Shown in pieces: positions 24,830-36,657 of a stretch of 64,000 nt of DNA. The stretch lies in contig NC_089232.1 in the NCBI RefSeq assembly GCF_963924675.1, positions 29,958,842 through 30,022,841 on the forward strand, in the 5' to 3' direction. Within the stretch, counting starts at the first letter, position 1, and the number at the start of each line of letters is the position of its first letter. The notes under the pieces were generated by a model. It saw only the letters and a list, made by a program, of their open reading frames with translations. It was not told where the DNA came from and did no database searches. The stretch comes from Phocoena phocoena. Lineage: Eukaryota > Chordata > Mammalia > Artiodactyla > Phocoenidae. Both the position numbers and the translations under genes were made by a program.

Positions 24830-25880
24830 ATATTTCGTCTCTGTCCACATTTCCTGGCTCATGGCTTCCAAAACTCTTGGAATTTCTTAAGTGCCAAGAG
24901 TGACAAAGGTGGTCTCTTGTTATGTTAATGGAGTGACCTTTGGACCCCACCTAAGGATGGGGCTGGCTGCCAGGAGGACCAACTGTGTGAACAGAGGGCT
25001 GTAACTTCGGTCCCACCCCCAGCCTCCAGGGATGGAAGAGGGGCTGGAGGTTGAATCAGTCACTGATGGTCAACGATTTAATCAATCAGGCTTAAGTCAC
25101 GAAGCCTCCATAAAAACCCAAAAGGCTGTGTTTCAGAGAGCTTCTGTTCTGAAGAACATGTGGAAGCTGGAGACAGCTGTGCTCCCGGAGAGGGCATGGA
25201 AGCTCTGTGCCTCTTCCCCATACCTTGCCTGTGTGTCTCTTCTGTCTGGCTATTCCTGAGTTACACCCTTTTGTAATAAACTGGTACAGTGGCACAGTGC
25301 TTAAGATCCGTCTGCCAATGCAGGGGACACGGGTTCGAGCCCTGGTCCGGGAGGATCCCACATGCCGCAGAGCAGCTAAGCCCATGCGCCACAACTACTG
25401 AGCCCGCGCTCTACAGCCCGTGAACCACAACTACTGAAGCCTGCGTGCCTAGAGCCTGTGCTCTGCAACAGGAGAGGCCACCGCAATGAGAAGCCCGCAC
25501 ACTGCAACCAAGAGTAGCCCCCGCTCGCCGCAACTAGAGAAAGCCCACGTGCAGCAACGAAGACCCAACGCAGCCAAAAATAATAAAATAAATACATTTT
25601 TAAAAATAAACTGGTAATCTAGTAAGTAAAATGTTTCTCTGAGTTCTGTGAGCCACTCTAGCAAATTCATTGAAACTGTGGAGGAGGTTCTGGGAACCTC
25701 TGGTTTATAGCCAGTTGGTCAGAAGCACAGGTAACAGCCTGGGCTTGCGACTGGTATCTGAAGGGGGGTGGGGGGCAGGACTGAGCGTTTAACCTGTAGG
25801 ATCTGATGCTATGGCCAGGTAGATAGTGTCAGGATTGAGTTGAATCGCAGCCACCCAGCTGGTGTCTGGAGTATTGCTGG
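24830..25880 (+). mobile_element. LTR-like repeat, interrupted by a CHR SINE
   Basis: A long stretch with AGCCTCCATAAAAACCC (TATA-like), AGAGGGCATGGAAGCTC, TAATAAACTGGTA (poly-A signal), then TTTATAGCCAGTTGGTCAGA and AGATAGTGTCAGGATTGAGT, wording I know from an ancient mammalian LTR-type repeat. Family not named with confidence; borders approximate. Confidence 0.55.
25287..25604 (+). mobile_element. CHR-type SINE, head slightly truncated
   Basis: Starts CAGTGGCACAGTGCTTAAG (missing GGACTTCCCTGG), then CHR repeats and an AATAAAATAAATAC tail. Target duplication AATAAACTGGTA at 25275-25286 and 25605-25616. Confidence 0.92.
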
Positions 25881-27377
25881 TTGGTGTGGAGAAGCCTCCA
25901 CACACACCTTGGAGGTGGGTCCAGGAACCTAATTTACCCCAGCTCCCGGAGCCTGTGCTCAGCTGCCACCCATCACCTTGTGGCTCTTACAGCCCCTTCC
26001 TGGAGACATGGTGTGTGACAGAGTGGCAAGCTCTGCAGACAGCCAGGGGTCCCAGCCCAGGGAGGAGAAGGCAGCCAGCTCCCAGCGGGTGCACGGGAAG
26101 TGCAGACAGAGCGTGGGAACACAGAGCGAGAGAGGAGAGGTGCGGCATCCAGGGAGTCACAGCCAGGCTCGGCCCCATGGTCAGGTGTCTCAGGGGCTGG
26201 GTGGGCCTTTGAGGTTGGAGGGGAGCAGGTGCAGGAGGCCTGGCAGGAAACACCAGCGTCGCAGATGCAGAGAGGGTGAGAGCGAGGAGATGACTGAGTG
26301 GCCCAGCCAGGAAGCGAGAAACCCCGGTTGGAGGCACTGGGGGCCCGACCCTCAGCAAAGTAGGCAGTGCTGTCCCTGAGACGCCGTGGAGAAGCACCAA
26401 GCAGATCCCCTGACTCAAAATACCTCTTTCCCCAGCTGCCTCGATGCCTGCCACTCCTGCATTCGTGCTCTCCGTCTCAGAGGAGCCAGCTCTGGCCCAC
26501 TTCAGGATCCCTAGAAGGGTAGCTCAGCAGTCCCGGAGCCCTTCCTGACTACAGGAAGTATTAGCAGACTGAAGGGCTCCAAGGGAGGACAAAAGCAACT
26601 CAAGAGGTGATGGAGACAGGCTCAGCGAACCCTGCACTGAACCAGAATGTTCTACCAGTGAGCACTGTCTGAGAAAGGGATGAATTCTCTGGGAAGTGGC
26701 ATTTCCCCACCAAGGAAGCATCCCAGCCATCACTGGCCTAAGGCACCTTAGGAGAAAATTCCAGCATCAGAAGGGCAGTGAACCAGGGGTCCATTCAAGT
26801 CCCTTCCACAACTGAGAGCTTAGGAGATGTGCCCCCTGATTCATGTCCCAGGCTGGATGCCAATTCACTGTGTGACTTCAGTCATTCACTCTCTTTCTCC
26901 AGCTCCCAGTTCCCGGCAGTGGTTCCATTCAGAGCTCTGCCCAGACTGGCCACTTCCTGACTCACCAAGCCAGCCAAGAGCCCCCAACCTCACACACACA
27001 CACATGCACACACTCCACCAGGCAAGGTAGCCACACTCTGTCTGACAGACTCCCCAGGGCCCCGCTGGGAGGAAGTACTTACAGACTGTTAGTCCCCGCA
27101 GTGCATCCTGGGAGGTGGGGCTGACCCAGAGGGAAGGTCAGGAATTCTACTGACCATGAAGAAAGAACCCCGCAGGGTATATTTAGCTCACTAAAAATAA
27201 CGGGAGGCCAGAGATGAGGGCTGGGAATTGTCTGGGAGGACTGGGAGAGCACTGGGAAGGCTGGCAGAGGAGCAGGAAGGACTATGGAGGAAGGGAAGGG
27301 GGTCTGACAGGTCCTGGTGGGCAGGGGAGGGGGGTGTCTGTTCCCCTTCCCTTGTGATCTGTGACCCAGATGACTCA

Positions 27378-27917
<540 letters not shown>

Positions 27918-29040
27918 TCACCACCGCCACCTCACGGATGCCCCACAGACCAACTGATCTGCCTAGAATGCCTAGGACCCCTCAAGGCTCCCCCAGCAGC
28001 CCTGCCCCCAGCTACCCCGTCACCATCCCTGGAAGACCAGGCCCCTCTCCCTGCACGAGAAGGACAAGAGACACTTTCCTCCAAGGTCAACTTTGACCCC
28101 TTCTGCCCCGCCCCCACCCAGAGGCCCAGCCCTGCCACCCCATCTGCCTGGGTTGTTTTGCCCATCAGACCTGAACAGTGCACCAGAGCAGCATCTCCTG
28201 AAAGCAGGGGCAGTTTCGCCGCCACTGCCTCTGCATTCTCCTCTGCCTCAGGAGCTCTCCTGACCCACAGCTACACAGACCATCTGCACTGGTTTCCCAG
28301 AGCTCAGCCAGCAAGGATGATAAATGAAAAACACACAGACCTTCCTATCTTCAGGGACAGGGAGAAAGGAAAAGTGGGGCAGGGGAGGCATGCCCCACTC
28401 CCAAGAGACTATCACCCCACACACACCTGAGGCCGCATCTCTGACTGAGGGGAAGAGGCCCATAGATGGATGAGCTCTTAGGAAAGAGAAGGTCACCACC
28501 CGATGTTCAGTGAAGGTACCCTTCAAAGAGTGCCAAGGAAAAAGGTTGTGTCCCTAAGCTAAAAAGTGAGCAAACTGCATCCTGCAGCAGCGGCAGGAAA
28601 CCAGGGCAGCGAGTGGCCTGTGTCAACCAGAACTGTTGCCCAGTGCCTACATCGGACTTGGGTGTGCTTCCTGCACGTTACTGTCAGGACACAAACAATG
28701 ACCATCCACAGGTGTCCTGTCATCATTTGCTTGTTAATTTTTTGTCTTTCCGATGGATAAATAGCACACCTATTATCTGGGACCTTCCTTTTTCTGGTCT
28801 CTATAACAACTGATTTGAATATGAGTTTTTATTACTGATGAAATAAAACTTCCATCTTGACCTAATGGGCTATTAAAACTGGCTGCTTACAATGAGGTAC
28901 CACTTCACATCCATTACTACTATCAGAAAACAGAAAACAACAAATGCTCACGAGGATGTTGAGAAATTGAAACCCTTGCACACCATTGGTTGGAATGGAA
29001 AACAGCACGGCGGTTCCTCAAAAAAATTAAATATAATTAC

Positions 29041-29325
29041 CAGGACTTCCCTGGTGGTACAGTGGTTAAGAATCTGCCTGCCAATGCAGGGGACATGGGT
29101 TCGATCCCTGGTCCGGGAAGATCCCACATGCTGCGGTGCAACTAAGCCCACGAGCCACAGCTACTGAGCCTACACGCCGCAACTTCTGAGCCCACATGCT
29201 GCAACTACTGAAGCCCGCGCCTAGAGCCTGTGCACCGCAACGAAGAGTAGCCCCCACTCACCACAACTAGAGAAAGCCCACGTGCAGCAACAAAGACCCA
29301 ACACGGCCAAAAATAAATAAAATTA
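29041..29325 (+). mobile_element. CHR-type SINE inside old L1
   Basis: GGACTTCCCTGGTGGTACAG to AAAAATAAATAAAATTAAAA. The likely target duplication has decayed (AAATTAAATATAATTACCA against AAATAAATATAGAATTATCA). Confidence 0.9.
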
Positions 29326-29436
29326 AAAAGAAAAACACTACAAAGCTTTTAATAAATAAATATAGAATTATCATATGATTTGGCAATTCCACTTCTGAGT
29401 AAATATCCAAAAGAATTGAAATCAGGGACTCAAGGA

Positions 29437-29655
29437 GAATTTTTTTTTTTTTTTTTTTTTTTTGCGATACGCGGGCCTCTCACTGTTGTGGCCTCTCGTG
29501 TTGCGGAGCACAGACTCCGGACGCGCAGGCCCAGTGGCCATGGCTCACGGGCCCAGCTGCTCCACAGCATGTGGGATCTTCTCGGACTGGGGCACGAACC
29601 CGTGTCCCCTGCATCGGCAGGCGGACTCTCAACCACTGCGCTACCAGGGAAGCCC
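29437..29655 (-). mobile_element. Short CHR-2-like SINE inside the same L1
   Basis: T-run, GCGATACGCGGGCCTCTCAC ... CTACCAGGGAAGCC. Target duplication CTCAAGGA at 29429-29436 and 29656-29663. Confidence 0.92.
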
Positions 29656-29721
29656 CTCAAGGAAATATTTGTACACCCAAGTTCATAACAGCATTATTCA
29701 CAATTGCCAAAAGGTGTGAGG

Positions 29722-30335
29722 CAGGAGATAGATGGGCTCCAGGTTAGACATTTTCAGCCAACCTCCTGTTTACACATCCAGATAGAAACAACAACAGGAA
29801 CAGGGTAAATAGCTGGACTTTGCCTCCGGTGGACACTTTAAGATAACAGTAATCGCAGGGGCAGAAAGGAGCTGAATCCTGCCCAGATAAGAGAAATAGA
29901 GACCACATTTTTCTCATTCTCTAGGTCAAGGAGGCCTTCCCAACTACACGTGTGCAGAAAGGCTCCTCAGGGGTCAAAAAGGGAGGGGCACCACCCCATA
30001 GTAGGTGATGTCAACCTATGTATAGGCCTCTTCACTAGAATCCAACTTGGCTAAGAGATGCGCACACACACAGAGGAGGACCCTGAGTTAAACCAAATAC
30101 GGACACAGAGCCGGGCAAAGCAAGATGATTGGCCAGAGGAAACCTGGACGAAATGCCCCATAAAAGTGATTCAAACTACCACGAGGGTGCGACTCTGTCT
30201 CTGAGCCTGCCCCTGTGAGTCTATTCACATGTACTCTTTTTCCTCCTAATAAACACTTTGCTTATTTCAGTACTGTCTGCCTCTTTGTGGAAATTCATTT
30301 CTACAAAGCCAACGGACCAGGGCCTTGTCACTGGC
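29722..30335 (+). mobile_element. LTR of an endogenous retrovirus (antisense to DYSF)
   Basis: Starts GTGTGAGGCAGGAGATAGAT; has CCATAAAAGTG (TATA-like, about 30160), CCTAATAAACACTTTGC (AATAAA at 30248-30253) and CTGTCTGCCTCTTTGTGG after it. No coding region of the virus was seen. Borders approximate. Confidence 0.7.
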
Positions 30336-30340
30336 CACTG

Positions 30341-30415
30341 TCCCTGGTGGTCTAGTGGCTAGGATTCAGCGCTCTCACTGCCGCGGCCTGACTTCAATCT
30401 CTGGCCAGGGAACCA
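30341..30415 (+). pseudogene. tRNA-Glu(CTC)-like pseudogene ending in CCA
   Basis: 72 bases fit tRNA-Glu: acceptor arms TCCCTGG (30341-30347) and CCAGGGA (30405-30411) pair perfectly, A-box-like TGGTCTAGTGGCTAGG, anticodon loop CTCTCAC, then discriminator A and CCA (30413-30415). The T arm (CTGACTTCAATCTCTGG) and one anticodon-stem pair are broken, so it is unlikely to be a working gene. The encoded CCA suggests reverse transcription of a mature tRNA, or an element derived from one. Confidence 0.7.
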
Positions 30416-30419
30416 AAAT

Positions 30420-30870
30420 CTTGCTTCAAGCCGCTGCAGGCCGAGGTCAATACCAAACCTAGATTTAATACCGGGTCTAGTCGCAGTTTCAACCTTTCCC
30501 AGAAATGTAATCTTAATAGGCCAGTCTAGAATGTTCTGGTCAAGCACCAGAAAGGTAATCTGTCTTGTGGGCCATCTCTACCCCACTCCCACCCCACCCA
30601 AAAGAGGATGAGGCAATCTGCAAGATAAACCCTTGCCTGTCTGTTCCCCACCCAAAAAAGTTGATGTCCTGACTTTAAAATAACCCTTCATATTCTTTTG
30701 TTAATACCTTCTTGCCCCACCCTCCTTCTGCCTATAAAATCTTCCATTTTGCACAACCCCTTGGAGTGCCTTTCTAGTTGCTAGATGGGATGCTGCCAGA
30801 TTCATAACTGAATGAATAAAAAACCAATTAGATCTTCAAGTTTACTTAGTTGAATTTTGTTTTTTAATAG
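30420..30870 (+). mobile_element. Second LTR-like remnant
   Basis: CTATAAAATCTTCC (TATA at 30733-30738), CCTTTCTAGTTGCTAGATGG and AATGAATAAAAAACC (AATAAA at 30815-30820) give the order TATA, poly-A signal expected of an LTR. Left border uncertain. Confidence 0.6.
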
Positions 30871-31299
30871 GGCTAAAGGGAGAGATGTTTGCTAATATTC
30901 ATTCCAGGGCTCTAACACCCCTCATGATGCTAGGAATCGAATTTTCTAGAATTTGGACTGGTTTGCGTTATAGTCCTTTGCAGAACAGAGCAGGCTTGTA
31001 CCATAGCTCACTAAACTGGGCCTCCTGGAGAGTCTCCATCCCAGAGCCAGCGAGGGGAAGGCCCCTGTCACCAGTGTGTTAACTGAAGTGGGCAATGTCA
31101 AAAAAGCCAGACAGTAGGTGCAGAGAACCCCTAAATCCATGCTGTAAGCAGATGAGGTAGGGGGTCCCCAGAGAAAGAGAACCAGGCATGGCCTCCTTGA
31201 CAAAAGTTTGGCCTAAACCATTTTGTGATCTAATCCTGGCCACAGTGCTTGTCCTTGAATAGATCTCAGTAATAATGATCTTAAGAGAACACAAAGGAC

Positions 31300-31760
31300 A
31301 AACTTATCAAGGCAAAAGTAACAATAGCAAAGATAACAAACCAGTTGCGAAGACTCCCAGTTCTATTTAAATTGCAAAGACTAGCCTAAAGCACTTTCTT
31401 GAGCTGTTCAGAATTTAAATCCCCCCTCAGGCACTCAACCACCAGATCAGCTGGAATCTAAGAGATGGTGATGTTGACCTTTTCTGACCTTCATGCCTTC
31501 AGTCAATTAAAGCTTGGACTCTGCCTACTGCCCAAGCCCCTTCTCGAATATGCATATACCCATAGCTTAAAACTTCCCCAATTTTGCTGTTCCGGGGAGA
31601 CACTGCTTTGGGAAGGGTCCCCAAATTTCACTTTACTTGCTGCAAGTAATAAATCCTTCCTTCTCCTGGTCTTTGACTTGGTTGTGTCTTTTGGCTCGAC
31701 TCCCACCAAGAGGCAAACCCAGTTTCTGGGTAACAATGCGACACTGTGAAACTGGGGCAG
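31300..31760 (+). mobile_element. Third LTR-like remnant
   Basis: Ends with GCAAGTAATAAATCCTTCC (AATAAA at 31648-31653) and TTGGTTGTGTCTTTTGGCTC, as in many ERV1-type LTRs. Left border uncertain. Confidence 0.55.
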
Positions 31761-32057
31761 CAGAATGGAGGGACTTGCTTGAGCAGGTTGATGGCGGATC
31801 CTGCTCTAGAACTTGCGAAAGGAAAATCAAAATAGAGTCGGGATTGGTAAGAGAGCTCTATAAAATGGAGCTGGGAGGCCATTAATGAAGTGTGACTTAT
31901 ATGTCTCAGCCTGGATGGAATCTGACCTTTTGACCTGATGAAGTCATCCATCAGTATCTGCCCGAAACTCCAGATATTTATCGGAAGGTACCCTTTCCCT
32001 AAAATAACTTAGGAGAGTCTATCTACTTATAGACCCCCTACCCTAAAACAACCTGTG

Positions 32058-32368
32058 CTTTTTTTTTTTTTTTTTTTTTGTCTGCGTTGGGTCTTCGTTG
32101 CTACACGTGGGCTTTCTCTAGTTAACGGTGAGCGGGGGCTACTCTTCTTTGCGTTGCGCGGGCTTCTCATTGTGGTGGCTTCTCTTGTTGCGGAGCACGG
32201 GCTCTAGGTGCATGGACTTCAGTAGTTGTGCCACACGCGCTTCAGTAGTTGTGATGCGCAGGCTCTAGAGCGCAGGCTCAGTAGTTAGGCGCACAGGCTT
32301 AATTGCTCCGCGGCATGTGGGATCTTCTCGGACCAGGGCTCGAACCCGTGTCCCCTGCATTGGCAGGC
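32058..32368 (-). mobile_element. CHR-type SINE, head missing (part of chimera)
   Basis: T-run then TCTGCGTTGGGTCTTCGTTG ... CCCCTGCATTGGCAGGC. It stops inside the tRNA-like head, where a second SINE begins. Confidence 0.88.
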
Positions 32369-32572
32369 TTTTTTTTTTTTTTTTTTAATGCGGTACGCGG
32401 GCCTCTCACTGTTGTGGCCTCTCCCGTTGCGGTGCACAGGCTCCGGACGCGCAGGCTCAGCCGCCATGGCTCACAGGCCCAGACGCTCCGCGGCATCTTC
32501 CCGGACCGGGGCACGAACCCGTGTCCCCTGCATCGGCAGGCGGACTCTCAACCACTGCGCCACCAGGGAAGT
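32369..32572 (-). mobile_element. Short CHR-2-like SINE fused to the CHR tail
   Basis: T-run, AATGCGGTACGCGGGCCTCT ... CACCAGGGAAGTA, then the duplicated CAACCTGTGCTT. Confidence 0.88.
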
Positions 32573-32839
32573 ACCCAACCTGTGCTTCTTTAAGCACAAA
32601 TACTTTCAGATCCTATCACAATTCTCGCCAGGCAACTTTTAACAACCTCCTGGCTTTTTGTCTTTATAAGCCCCTCTTTCTCCCAATACTTTCACAGGTA
32701 CCCGAATTTGCGTGTCCCGAATTGCAATTCTTAAAATCCCAAATAAACTATTTTCTTATTTGCAGCCTCCTGCGTTATTTGTCGGTTGACAGACTTGGGC
32801 CCCCAGATTCCCAGCGGCAACTCCTGGCAATTCTGAGGC

Positions 32840-33180
32840 TTCAGTCTGGGGCGGCGGGAGGCAGGGCCGGCAGGGGAGCGGAGGGATGGCAGACCTGGAA
32901 GTGCAGGCAGCTAGTTGGCCGGCGGGCCCCCGGTTCCGGACCCTGGAGGCTGCGGCCAGAGCGCGGTGGATCAGGGCGCAGAGTGCAGCCGGCTCTCCTA
33001 CCTAGCCGGCATCCCGCCCGCCCAGGCTCCCGTCAGGGAGAATTCCCGGAAGCGGGGCGGGAACAATGGGAGGAAATGCAAGAGGAAGCGCCGGCTCCAC
33101 CCCTGCCAGCCCAGGCACCTCCGGGCGGGAGGGACCGCGGCCAGCAGGATTGCCTGTTATTTCCTCCCTTAGACGTCTTT
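32840..33180. promoter_or_regulatory. CpG-rich block in DYSF intron 3
   Basis: More than 20 CpGs in about 340 bases (GGGGCGGCGGG, GGCCGGCGGG, GAAGCGGGGCGGG, CTCCGGGCGGGAGGGACCGCGG). It lies just right of the last LTR. Sp1-like GGGCGG boxes occur. There is no recognised exon; promoter role is only a possibility. Confidence 0.5.
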
Positions 33181-34194
33181 CTGGGCCATGAAATACCCCC
33201 ACTTGCCAGCCCTGCATAGGCCCTGAGGTCAGTCCTTCCGAGGGCCTAAGCGGCTTCACAGGCCTCCACTCCGCTGGGAGGTAAGGCTGGAAGCAGGCTG
33301 CCTATCCCTAAGCCTAAGGAGCAGGTTGTGGGAGGACGCTCCCGAGTCCGAGAGAGGCAGAGCCTGCCCTGTGTGGGCAGCCCCGCCGAACTGCGGGGAG
33401 GAGGAGGGAGGGAGGGAAGGGGGACGGATCTGAGGCTGGACCGCGATCGGAAACCCTGACGGCCCCTTTTCATTCATTCATTTCACGGAGGACGGAGATG
33501 TGGTGTTATTCAGGGGGCTCGGACCTGGGAGGCTCCAGACCCTTGAGGAGACCCATCCCATCCCGAGACCAAGGCTAAGACACAGACCCTAGGGCGCCCC
33601 GGCCTTCTGCACATCAGGGATGCTGCACACTCGGTGGGTACCAACCAGTGGCCCAGTGTGGCAGGCAGGATTCAGTAGCAGTCAAATGAGGCAAGGACGG
33701 GCCTGAGGGGGTCTTGCACGGGCTGCCTGGGAGCGGGCTCTGAGTGTGTGTGGAGCCTGGTGGGCTGGAAGGAAACCCTGTGGGCCTTGGCAGCCTACTG
33801 ATAGAAAAATGCGCTGCCCAGTCTCCCCAGACCTGGTCGTCCCTCTTGGCTGTGCTGTGTTCCCAAGCCACTGGAATGTGAGGGCAAGAGAAGTGTGGGG
33901 TCTGAAAGAGCTGCTGCCATCCCAAAGACAGAAAGCCAGGTCAGGAATAAGCATGGAAGAGGGAGTGCAAGGTCAAAGCTGCTTCCATGTTGACAAGGCA
34001 TACGTCCTTCCTCATGGAAAAAGAGTTGGTTCCCAAATTCATCATCCAGTAGGTTGCTGTCCTATCAGAAATGCGAGGTGGTGACCTCCAAGTCTAAGCC
34101 TTAAGTGGGAGGGTACGAATTAAGGTGGCCAAGTAAGTTGATTTTAACAAAGCACAGAGAAATCTAAACAATTTTATTTTAAAACATCGGGCCA

Positions 34195-34325
34195 TACATG
34201 GGAAAAGAATCTAAAAAAAGAGTGGATATGTGCATATGTATAACTGATCCGCTTTGCTGTACACCTGAAACTAACACAGCATTGTAAATTAACTATACTC
34301 CAATAAAAATTTTAATAATTAATTA
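34195..34325 (+). mobile_element. L1 3' UTR fragment
   Basis: ATGTGCATATGTATAACTGA and CATTGTAAATTAACTATACT, then CCAATAAAAATT. Matches the 3' ends at 2850 and 9600. Confidence 0.85.
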
Positions 34326-34510
34326 AAAAAGGAAACATCTGGACATTTTACATCACTGTAAGATCAAAACACAAGAGGCAACCCAAATGTCCATCATAAA
34401 AAACGGGTAAGTTAAGTATAGACATACAACAGAATAGTATACAACTATAAAAATAATGGAAATGTTACACTGTAGATTTATAATGTATGGAAAATCTTCA
34501 ACATACATTG

Positions 34511-35985
34511 TTAGGCATATGGATCAATGGAAAAGAATAGTGAGCCCGGAAATAAACCCACATACCTATGGTCAATTAATCTTCGACAAAGTAGGCGAGA
34601 CTATACAATGAGAAAAAGACAGTCTCTTCAGCAAGTGGTACAGGGAAAGTTGGACAGCCACATGTAAATCAATGAAGTTAGAACACACCCTCTCACCTTA
34701 CACAAAAATAAACTCAAAGTGGCTTAAAGACTTAAACATAAGACATGACACCATAAAACTACTACAAGAGATCATACAAAATTTTCTCTGACGTAAACCG
34801 TACCAATGTTTTCTTAGGTCAGTCTCCCAAGGCAACAGAAATTAAAAATAAATAAATAAATGGACCTAATCAAACTCACAAGCTTTTCCCCAGCAAAGGA
34901 AACCACAAACAAAATGAAAAGACAACCTACAGAATAGGAGAAAATATTTGCAAATGATGTGACCGAAAAGGTCATTTCCAAAATGTACAAACATCTCAAC
35001 AACAAAAAAACTAATTGAAAAATGGGCAGAAGACCTAAATAGACATTTCTCCAAAGAAGACACCCAAATGGCCAATGGGCACATGAAAAGCTGCTCAACA
35101 TTGCTAATTATTAGAGAAATGCAAATCAAAACTACAATGAGGCACCACCTCACACTGGTCAGAATGGCCATCATTAAAAAGTCTCCAAGTAACAAATTCG
35201 GAGAGGGTATGCAGAAAAGGGACCCCTCCTCTACTGTTGGTAGGAATGTAATTTGGTGGATTACAGAATGTAATTTGTGGAAAACAGTATGGAGGTTCCT
35301 CAGAAAACTAAAAATAGAATTACCATATGATCCAGCAATCCCACTCCTGGGCATATATCCAGACAAAACTATATTTCAAAAAAATACATGCATTCCTATG
35401 TTCATAGCAGCACTATTCACAATAACCAAGACACGGAAACAACCTAAATGTCCATCAACAGATGAATGGATAAAGAAGATTTGGTACATGTATACAATGG
35501 AATACTACTCAGTCATAAAAAAGAACGACATAATGCCATCTGCAGCCACATGGATGAAACTAGAGATTATCATACTAAGTGAAGTAAGTCAGAAAGAGAA
35601 AGACAAATACCATATGATATCACTTACTGCGGAATCTAAACTGTGATACAAATGAATCTATCTATGAAACAGAAACAGCATCAGGAACATAGAGAATAGA
35701 CTGGTGGTTGCCAAGGCAGAGGGGGTTGGGGGATGGGTAGAGTGGGAGGTTGGGGTTAGCAGATGTAAGCTTTTATATATAGAATGGATAAACAAGGTCC
35801 TACTGTATAGCACAGAGAACTATATTCAATATCCTGTGATAAACCATAATGGAAAAGAATATTGAAAAAAAGAGAATGTATATATGTATAACTGAATCGC
35901 TTTGCTGTACAGCAGAAATTAACACAACATTGTAAATCAACTATACTTCAATTTTTAAAATATTGATTGATTTTTTTTAAAGATG
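34511..35985 (+). mobile_element. L1 ORF2 C-terminal region and 3' UTR
   Basis: From CAATGGAAAAGAATAGTGAG to a 3' UTR ending about 35960 (CATTGTAAATCAACTATACT). A stretch at 35068-35646 stays open for 192 codons of ORF2 tail. CATTGTTAGG before and CATTGTTAAG after may be the target duplication. It sits inside older L1 DNA. Confidence 0.88.
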
Positions 35986-35999
35986 CATTGTTAAGTAAA

Positions 36000-36300
36000 A
36001 AAACAATGTTCAAAGAAGTGTGTATAATATGCTACCTATTACTTACAGTGGTCAGATAGATAGAAAGTGTAATGGTGTTTGCCAGAGGCTGGAGGGAGGG
36101 GACAATGGGGAGTTATTGTTTAATAGGTATAGAGCTTCAGTTTTACAAATGAAAAGAGTTACAGGGATGAATGGTAGTGATGGTTATAAAACAATGCAAA
36201 TGTATTTAATGCCACTAAACTATATACACTTAAAAATGGTTAAGATAGTAATTGTTATGTGTATTTTACCACAATACAAAAAAATCTATTATAATAAATA
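36000..36300 (+). mobile_element. Old L1M-type 3' end
   Basis: GTAGTGATGGTTATAAAACA, TTAATGCCACTAAACTATAT and TTAAAAATGGTTAAGATAGT are the L1MA-like tail. It continues older L1 wording found left of 34511. Confidence 0.75.
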
Positions 36301-36657
36301 AATATACTACCTATTATGTAAAAAAGAGGAAAGTCAGAATTTATACTGGTGATTAATCAATAATACGAGTGATACAGAAGAAACAAAGAACAATGGTTAC
36401 CTATGGGAGAAAGATGAGAATTGCACAGATGGGGAAACAAAGGGAGAACTTTTGCTGCATTTTTTAAAATAGAGTCTGCTTTTATAACTCCTTAAATTTT
36501 TTTACTAACTCAAAAATTAAATTTGAAAACAAAGCACAAAAACTCTTTTTAAATTTTATAATTTATTAATTCAACAAATACCTATTTTGCCTATCAGACA
36601 AAACACTGAGCCTGCCCTCATGGAACTTACATTCTACTAAGAGCTACCTGCCTCCTG

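Larger units (their letters stand above)
28889..29720 (+). mobile_element. Old L1 ORF2 remnant, interrupted by two SINEs
   Basis: Three L1 pieces (28889-29040, about 29345-29436, 29656-29720) read continuously as an ORF2 3' region: AATGAGGTACCACTTCACAT, CCACTTCTGAGTAAATATCC, TTCATAACAGCATTATTCAC. The gaps are SINEs. Confidence 0.85.
31830..32830 (+). mobile_element. Fourth LTR-like remnant, split by SINEs
   Basis: Two halves (31830-32057, 32569-32830). The second has TTTATAAG (32664), AATAAA at 32742-32747 and TTATTTGTCGGTTGACAGAC. The SINE block between is flanked by CAACCTGTGCTT. Confidence 0.6.

Noticed and set aside
24830..25880. Possible 3' exon of a gene, because of AATAAA and a TATA-like box
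   Set aside because: The wording matches an ancient LTR-type repeat, and a SINE has inserted at the poly-A signal.
29722..32830. A possible intact endogenous retrovirus
   Set aside because: Only LTR-like pieces with poly-A signals are visible; no gag, pol or env reading frame was seen.
32521..33219. 232-residue plus-strand open frame over the SINE, LTR and CpG-rich block
   Set aside because: It starts in SINE sequence and runs through an LTR into GC-rich DNA; no coding character.
35068..35646. 192-residue ORF2-like open frame
   Set aside because: It is the C-terminal end of a truncated L1, not a host gene; the same holds for 9017-9445.
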